A stretch of 64,000 nucleotides of DNA from Mesotoga sp. Brook.08.105.5.1 (lineage in GTDB: Bacteria; Thermotogota; Thermotogae; Petrotogales; Kosmotogaceae): the NCBI RefSeq assembly GCF_002752635.1, contig NZ_AYTW01000013.1, forward strand, positions 1 through 64,000. Reading direction: 5' to 3'. The notes beneath the pieces were generated by a model. That model was given only the letters and a program-made list of their open reading frames with translations. It did not search any database and was not told where the DNA came from. A program made the position numbers and the translations under genes. Shown here piece by piece: positions 59,477 to 64,000 of the stretch; positions within the stretch are counted from its first letter, which is position 1; every line of letters begins with the position of its first letter.

Positions 59477-60123
59477 TTAGAGCGGTAGTATTCGATATGG
59501 ACGGGGTCATTATCGATTCGGAAAAAGTCTATAGAAAGGCATGTACGGAACTGGTAACCGAGCTGGGCGGTAAGATAAGTGTTGAGTTGTTTGAAAAGCA
59601 GATGGGTCTGAAGATGACAGAGACCCAGAAGGTCGTTGTAGAAACGGCGGGACTAGATATGAAACCTGAGGACTTTGGCAGAAGATACATGGAAAGGTAC
59701 ATGAAGCTTGCAAGGGAGACTCTAGAACCAAATCCCGGGTTGATCGACCTTCTCGCTTACCTGTCGGAAAAGGTTAAGCTGGCCATAGCTTCATCTACAG
59801 AGAGGGCCGCCATTGAGGAACTTATGAGAAAGATTAACGTACTCGATTACTTCGAGGTAGTTGTGGGTGGTGATGAAGTTCATGAATCTAAACCCTCACC
59901 TATTATCTATCTCAGAGCTGCGGAGCTTCTTGGAGTCAAGCCTGAAGAGTGTGTTGTTGTTGAAGACTCGCCAAATGGAATAAGAAGTGGCGTTAGAGCT
60001 GGAATGGAAGTGCTGGGTGTTAGAAATGAAGAGAATGCCCATCTAGATTTGTCTTTCTCGAAAGATGTTTTCGAAGATCTTTACGGAGTAAAAGAGTATC
60101 TCGAAAAACTTCTTGAGAGTTAG
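59473..60123 (+). CDS. HAD-superfamily phosphatase/phosphomutase (beta-PGM-like)
   Basis: The 216-residue product shows motif I VVFDMDGVIIDSE (DxDGVxxDSE), motif II LAIASSTERAAIEELM, a lysine in HESKPSPIIY and motif III/IV VVEDSPNGIRSGVRAGM. The cap domain fits beta-phosphoglucomutase or sugar-phosphate phosphatases. The ATG overlaps the paralogue B stop by four bases. It converges on the crp-like gene with a four-base overlap. Confidence 0.9.
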   Translation: MIRAVVFDMDGVIIDSEKVYRKACTELVTELGGKISVELFEKQMGLKMTETQKVVVETAGLDMKPEDFGRRYMERYMKLARETLEPNPGLIDLLAYLSEKVKLAIASSTERAAIEELMRKINVLDYFEVVVGGDEVHESKPSPIIYLRAAELLGVKPEECVVVEDSPNGIRSGVRAGMEVLGVRNEENAHLDLSFSKDVFEDLYGVKEYLEKLLES

Positions 60124-60773
60124 TCGAAAAGCAAGTTTTCCAGGCGCTTGAGATTCCTTATCTCCACTGTGTTTCTATCAGGCATGGAAATGATCCCGTC
60201 TCTTTCAAGTTCCGAGAAGTTTCTGGACACCACCTCCCTCGTTGATCCTATTAGACTGGCCAGAGTCTTCTTTGTGCAGGGAAGCTTCAAAGTTTGGGAG
60301 TCCTTTTCAAGAGATAATTCAAGCAGATAGCTGGCGATCTTTTTCTTCACAGTGGATAGTGAAAGAATCTCGATTATGCTTGACAGATTCAAGATCTTCT
60401 CGGAAATGCTTCTGAGATAAGTGAGAAGAAAGCACTGATTCTTGAAAGCATACAGAAGCACTTTCTTGGGGATGTTGAGAATCTCCGAATCCACCTCTGA
60501 AACCACATAAGAAGCATACCTTCTTCCTGCAAAAACCAACGCCTCGCCGAACATCTGCCCCTTTTCCAGACGGTTCATAATCTGTTCCTGGCCTGAAGGC
60601 AAAAACTTCGATATTCGGAGTTTGCCTTCGAGAACAAGACTTAGCGAATCGCACCGATCATCGGGAGTGTACAAGACCTGGTTGCTTGAAGAGTGCATCC
60701 TTCGAGAGCCAACAAGTATTTTTTCTATTTCGCCGGAGGTCAAATCGCTGAAAAGGTCTATGCTTTGCAGCAT
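60120..60773 (-). CDS. Crp/Fnr-family transcriptional regulator
   Basis: The 217-residue product has a cyclic-nucleotide-binding fold (about 10-115; LSLVLEGKLRISKFLPSGQEQIMNRLEKGQMFGEALVFAGRRYASYV), a dimerisation helix (about 115-145) and a C-terminal winged helix (KKIASYLLELS, CTKKTLASLIGSTREVVSRNFSELERDGII). The CAP phosphate-binding RS pair is not present and no iron-sulfur Cys set is seen, so the ligand is unknown. It starts one base after the GNAT gene stop, so the two are co-transcribed. Confidence 0.92.
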   Translation of the reverse strand: MLQSIDLFSDLTSGEIEKILVGSRRMHSSSNQVLYTPDDRCDSLSLVLEGKLRISKFLPSGQEQIMNRLEKGQMFGEALVFAGRRYASYVVSEVDSEILNIPKKVLLYAFKNQCFLLTYLRSISEKILNLSSIIEILSLSTVKKKIASYLLELSLEKDSQTLKLPCTKKTLASLIGSTREVVSRNFSELERDGIISMPDRNTVEIRNLKRLENLLFD

Positions 60774-61511
60774 CTACTTATCAACCCTGTACCAGTACTC
60801 GTATTCCATCTTAAACCCGACTCTTGAATAGAGTCTTATCGCATTTATGTTAGGTTTGTCTACTTGAAGATAGGCGATTCTAGCGCCCCTTTTCTTTCCG
60901 AGTTCCAGCAGTTTCTCGGTTATCTGTATTCCATAACCCTTTCGCCTTTCAGTTTCGAGGACAGCTATTCCGAATAATCCTATATGGTCTCCTTCAATGA
61001 CTGCCAAACCACAACCAACATCGTTTCCCTCCTTCTTGAGTAGCACGAAGAAGCTCTTGGATATTACCATCGAAAGAAGTTTCTTTGCCCAAGACTTATT
61101 ACCCCGTGCTCTCTTGTTAAGTGAGAAAAAGATGTCGAGCCATCTTTCTTCCGGTGTTGGGAAGATATCGAGATCGGAGATATCTAACCTTTTGCTGTCC
61201 AAGGTCTTAGTCATGACGAGAGCCCTGTCTATCTCTTGAAAGCCCATCTCTTCAAGGGTTTTGTCAAGGAAGACCGGCTTAGACTCCTGTGTCAATTTGA
61301 ACATTGGAGGCAGATCCCTGGAACGGTAAAATGATCTGACCTCTTCGATCTTATGAGAAAGAGATTCGTGAGAATCATATAGTGGATATACTGAGTTTGA
61401 CCTGTTTGTGTATCCGCCGGCGTATCTCATTATCCAACCATCCCTCAACCTGCTGTAGGCGGCGGGCCAGGAGTTCAACGTAATCTCTTCAAGCTTCCTG
61501 ATCCTTGACAT
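60774..61511 (-). CDS. GNAT-family N-acetyltransferase
   Basis: The 245-residue product matches a GNAT subfamily that begins with the signature LNSWPAAYSRLRDGWIMRYAGGYTNRSNSVYPL. The catalytic GNAT core is in the C-terminal half (VGCGLAVIEGDHIGLFGIAVLETERRKGYGIQITEKLLELGKKRGARIAYLQVDKPNINAIRLYSRVGFK). The acetyl-CoA loop is RRKGYG. Substrate unknown. The ATG at 61511 follows TTGGAGGTA. It leads the two-gene operon with the Crp/Fnr regulator. Confidence 0.87.
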   Translation of the reverse strand: MSRIRKLEEITLNSWPAAYSRLRDGWIMRYAGGYTNRSNSVYPLYDSHESLSHKIEEVRSFYRSRDLPPMFKLTQESKPVFLDKTLEEMGFQEIDRALVMTKTLDSKRLDISDLDIFPTPEERWLDIFFSLNKRARGNKSWAKKLLSMVISKSFFVLLKKEGNDVGCGLAVIEGDHIGLFGIAVLETERRKGYGIQITEKLLELGKKRGARIAYLQVDKPNINAIRLYSRVGFKMEYEYWYRVDK

Positions 61512-61810
61512 AGTACCTCCAATCTCACCAATTTCAGGTAAATTCTACGTCATAACTGACTAGCCATTTATTGTTGACATGAGTGCGGTAAATCACTGGT
61601 TTCTTGATGAGCTGCTGCCTCTGACATGATACGTTATGACCTATGCAGAAGGCAACTCCACTAAGGAAATTCCAGGCTGATGGGATCGAAAGAAACTCGA
61701 CACAAATACCCCTCCATTGTTGATTTCTGAAGCAAATCTTAGCCAATTCATTTACTGATTCATCCAACAGATTCACGGTGAGCTGATCTTATGCGGCAAA
61801 CCGCTTAGTC
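61512..61810. other. Intergenic stretch, no supported gene
   Basis: An 80-residue minus-strand open frame (61534-61776) has no ribosome binding site and no recognisable motif, so it is not called. No RNA or terminator is obvious beyond scattered weak stems. Confidence 0.4.
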
Positions 61811-62366
61811 TCAAGTGCTTTCTGCCAGATATTCTCGAACACTCTCGACAATTGGTTCGATCGCCTTTCTTTTTGTGAAATCGACGGCCGTTTCATACGC
61901 AGCAAGCATGCCTTTTTCATCGTCGGATAATTCTTGTCCGTGCCTCTTCTTCATCTTAAGCTTTAATCTCAAGAGAGACATGAGGATTTTGTCTTTGATA
62001 TTCAGTTTATTGAAGTCAAAGCCCCCCTTAGGTAATGAAATTCTGCATGGCATATCATTTCAGGAGTTAAGTTCTTGAGCTTAATCTCTTCTAGTACTTC
62101 TGGTCTTGCCGGTGATGCTCCTACCGAGAAGAGAACTACCTTCTTAATTTCTTAGGGTTTCGAAGTTCTCATTTATCACATTTATACCAATAAGCTCGCT
62201 CGCATAGAGAGAGCCGCCGAAGACAACACATTCGTAACTATGAAACTTCTTGGCATCGAAACTATCTGCAGCGAACAGATCTGCCTCCAGTTCTTCTGCA
62301 ATCCACGTCGCATACTTTTCCGAGCTACCATACCGGCTCTTGGATAAAAACAGCTACTCTTGGCAC
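61811..62366 (-). pseudogene. Broken flavodoxin-domain protein (HemG-like)
   Basis: GTG 62366 follows a GGAGGG site and starts PRVAVFI. Frameshift near 62340 leads to KSRYGSSEKYATWIAEELEADLF and HSYECVVFGGSLYASELIG (flavodoxin motif). A second shift near 62145 leads to KKVVLFSVGASPARPEVLEEI. A third, at a run of six G, leads to GGFDFNKLNIKDKILMSLLRLKLKMKKR ending at 61811. The intact protein of about 180 residues would resemble protoporphyrinogen oxidase HemG-type flavodoxins. Three shifts indicate decay, though the G6 one could be an error. Confidence 0.8.
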
Positions 62367-62504
62367 AAGATTTCCCTCCTGTTTTTCTTAACTCTCCTTC
62401 TCATTCTAACAGCAAAGGTAGCGATCTAGTCTTGCCAAGAGAGTTCAGAAGAACTATCTAAAAGGGCCATTCAAGTTCAACTATTCAGAAGATTCCTTTC
62501 AACC

Positions 62505-62533
62505 TTGTTATCTAGATCTTTCTAATGTAGAAT
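62505..62533 (+). promoter_or_regulatory. Promoter of the ABC exporter gene
   Basis: TTGTTA (62505-62510) and TAGAAT (62528-62533) are 17 bases apart, 35 bases before the ATG of the exporter gene. A GGAGG site lies at 62557-62561. Confidence 0.75.
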
Positions 62534-62567
62534 TGAGACGCTTACCTTACTACATAGGAGGCCTACA

Positions 62568-64000
62568 ATGATTCGAAAGTTCATAGCCTATTATCGGCCA
62601 CATTTGAGGCTTTTCATACTTGACATGGCCTGTGCTTTTATGATCGCAGGAATAGATCTGGTGTTTCCCAGATTCACCACATTAGCGCTTGACAACTATA
62701 TACCATCAGGGAATATGAGAGGTATAGTGATCATCTCAGTGATTATGGCGATGCTGTTCATATTGAGGGCCGTCTTCAACTACATTGTCAACTACTGGGG
62801 TCATGTTGTGGGAGTAAGAATGGAATACAACATGAGAAAGGATATCTTCTCCCATCTCCAGACTCTTTCTTTTAGTTATTTTGACAAGGTAAGAACAGGA
62901 AAGATAATGTCGCGAATCGTCAATGACCTAAGAGAGATAACTGAACTCGCTCATCACGGGCCTGAAGATCTTTTCATTTCGGTCGTCACTCTGGTCGGAG
63001 CTTTCGTCATTCTCATGCAAAATGACTGGAGGCTCACTCTTGTGGTCTTTGCTTACATACCTTTCATGATTTGGTACGGAATCAAGAAGAGGCAGAAGAT
63101 GGCAAGGGCATTCAGACTCGTGAGGAAAAAGATTGCCAATGTGAATGCTCAACTGGAAAACAGTATTTCGGGAATAAGGGTTGCACAATCGTTCACCAAC
63201 GAGGAATTCGAAAAGAACAAGTTCGATCTTGGGAATCAGGAGTTCAAAGAGTCGAGACAGTTTGCATTCAAATCAATGGCTGAGATGACAACCGGTATCG
63301 ACCTGATGATGAACATGCTCAAGGTCACCGTGCTCGCTCTTGGAGGTTATTTGACTTACTCAGGCGAGATAACGATTGGCGCCTTTGTCGCCTATTTTCT
63401 ATATGTGGACCTCTTCTTGCAGCCTATAAGAAGACTTATGCAGTTCGCTCAGCAATATGAAGACGGTATGTCTGGATTTGAAAGGTTTGTAGAGATAATG
63501 GAGACAAAATCCAGTATCACCGATTCTCCTGACGCTATTGAACTGACAGATGTCAGGGGAGATGTAAGAGTAGAGGGGGTATCTTTCGCATACGACGGCG
63601 GAGAAAACGTTCTGAAGGATATCAGCCTTCATATTCCAGCAGGAGAAATGGTGGCTCTTGTCGGCCCTTCTGGGGGAGGGAAGACAACGTTATGTCATCT
63701 GATACCGAGGTTCTATGATGTCAATAGCGGAAAGATCACTATAGACGGAATAGATATACGAAATGTGACTCTGCATTCCTTAAGAAGCCATATAGGGATA
63801 GTTCAGCAGGATGTTTTCCTTTTTGCAGGAAGCATTCGTGACAATATCGCGTATGGCAAGGGCGACGCTACAGACGAAGAGATAGTTGAAGCGGCTAAGA
63901 GAGCAAATATCCATGACTTCATTCTGAGCCTGGAAAATGGGTACGATTCGTATGTCGGCGAAAGAGGCGTAATGCTTTCAGGTGGTCAGAAACAGAGAAT
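62568..64000 (+). CDS. ABC exporter half-transporter (membrane + ATPase), cut by window end
   Basis: The frame is open from ATG 62568 to the end of the window, about 477 residues. The N-terminal membrane domain has six helices (residues about 15-300; LFILDMACAFMIAGIDLVFPRFTTLALDNYIP, MEYNMRKDIFSHLQTLSFSYFDK, MSRIVNDLREITE, QLENSISGIRVAQSFTNE). The ATPase domain (from about 325) shows VRVEGVSFAYD, Walker A GPSGGGKTTLC, Q-loop IVQQDVFLFAGSIRDNIAYG and signature LSGGQKQR at the edge. It is a homo- or heterodimeric exporter of lipid or drug type. Walker B lies outside the window. Confidence 0.95.
   Translation, partial: MIRKFIAYYRPHLRLFILDMACAFMIAGIDLVFPRFTTLALDNYIPSGNMRGIVIISVIMAMLFILRAVFNYIVNYWGHVVGVRMEYNMRKDIFSHLQTLSFSYFDKVRTGKIMSRIVNDLREITELAHHGPEDLFISVVTLVGAFVILMQNDWRLTLVVFAYIPFMIWYGIKKRQKMARAFRLVRKKIANVNAQLENSISGIRVAQSFTNEEFEKNKFDLGNQEFKESRQFAFKSMAEMTTGIDLMMNMLKVTVLALGGYLTYSGEITIGAFVAYFLYVDLFLQPIRRLMQFAQQYEDGMSGFERFVEIMETKSSITDSPDAIELTDVRGDVRVEGVSFAYDGGENVLKDISLHIPAGEMVALVGPSGGGKTTLCHLIPRFYDVNSGKITIDGIDIRNVTLHSLRSHIGIVQQDVFLFAGSIRDNIAYGKGDATDEEIVEAAKRANIHDFILSLENGYDSYVGERGVMLSGGQKQR

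Noticed and set aside
61534-61776. 80-residue minus-strand open frame
   Set aside because: GTG start without ribosome binding site, odd composition, no motif.

Overview
The window looks like a mesophilic or moderately thermophilic member of the Thermotogota, most like Mesotoga. This is inferred from gene content and moderate GC, not from a marker gene. The clues are a fused shikimate kinase/3-dehydroquinate synthase, a DAHP synthase with an N-terminal ACT-like domain (the Thermotoga maritima arrangement), frequent TTG and GTG starts with strong GGAGG ribosome binding sites, and Skp/LptB-type envelope genes. The left end (about 1-82) carries a near-perfect Illumina Nextera adapter, so this is a draft contig edge and the first ~82 bases should not be trusted.

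Layout. 403-5223: phosphoglycerate mutase, an AAC(3)-family acetyltransferase, small membrane proteins, a GNAT protein and a TMEM175-like pseudogene. 5342-12776: one transcription unit with eight overlapping or abutting genes, aroF-aroA-aroE-aroC-aroKB-aroQ-aroH-tyrA. It runs from DAHP synthesis through chorismate to the tyrosine branch. A consensus promoter, a 21-codon leader peptide with Phe, Trp and three consecutive Tyr codons, and an intrinsic terminator precede it: a candidate ribosome-mediated attenuator. 12877-20720: a broken thioredoxin/GNAT gene, a methyltransferase, YggS, Tex, a shortened pyruvate-kinase homologue and a cupin-HD-GYP protein. 20795-22179: an insertion sequence with doubled terminal boxes. 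22298-28081: cyclase, broken MBL hydrolase, a 27-residue membrane microprotein, an orphan TRAP binding protein, MATE pump and isoaspartyl peptidase. 28240-34141: an RpiR regulator with two operator-like palindromes, a divergent AfuABC-type ABC transporter and a zinc phospholipase C-like protein. 34375-41959: a 1052-residue PAS/GAF/HD-GYP sensor, a NapH-like ferredoxin, a GNAT protein and two decayed genes. 41956-45177: a copper operon (SHOCT protein, CopA, CopZ, CsoR) with a promoter and CsoR-like operator.

46967-54420 is a long operon joining stringent response (Rel), D-aminoacyl-tRNA deacylase, Skp/OmpH, LptB, a LOG-like protein, glutamyl-tRNA synthetase, a prepilin-like protein and a HEAT-repeat protein. 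EcfT and QueD converge on it. 55558-57332 has no conventional gene but holds the most unusual structure seen. Two convergent 32-codon microgenes share length, partial sequence, promoter and a nearly identical 20-base 5' leader. They flank a tandem hairpin array with a constant 9-base linker. A related hairpin array lies at 34196-34331, between two other convergent genes.

57333-64000: tandem paralogous ArsR-type regulators with a HAD phosphatase, a Crp/Fnr regulator with a GNAT protein, a broken flavodoxin, and an ABC exporter that runs off the window.

Six protein-coding pseudogenes in 64 kb is a high load. Some breaks lie in or next to G runs (possible sequencing error); others are in-frame stop codons and look like true decay.
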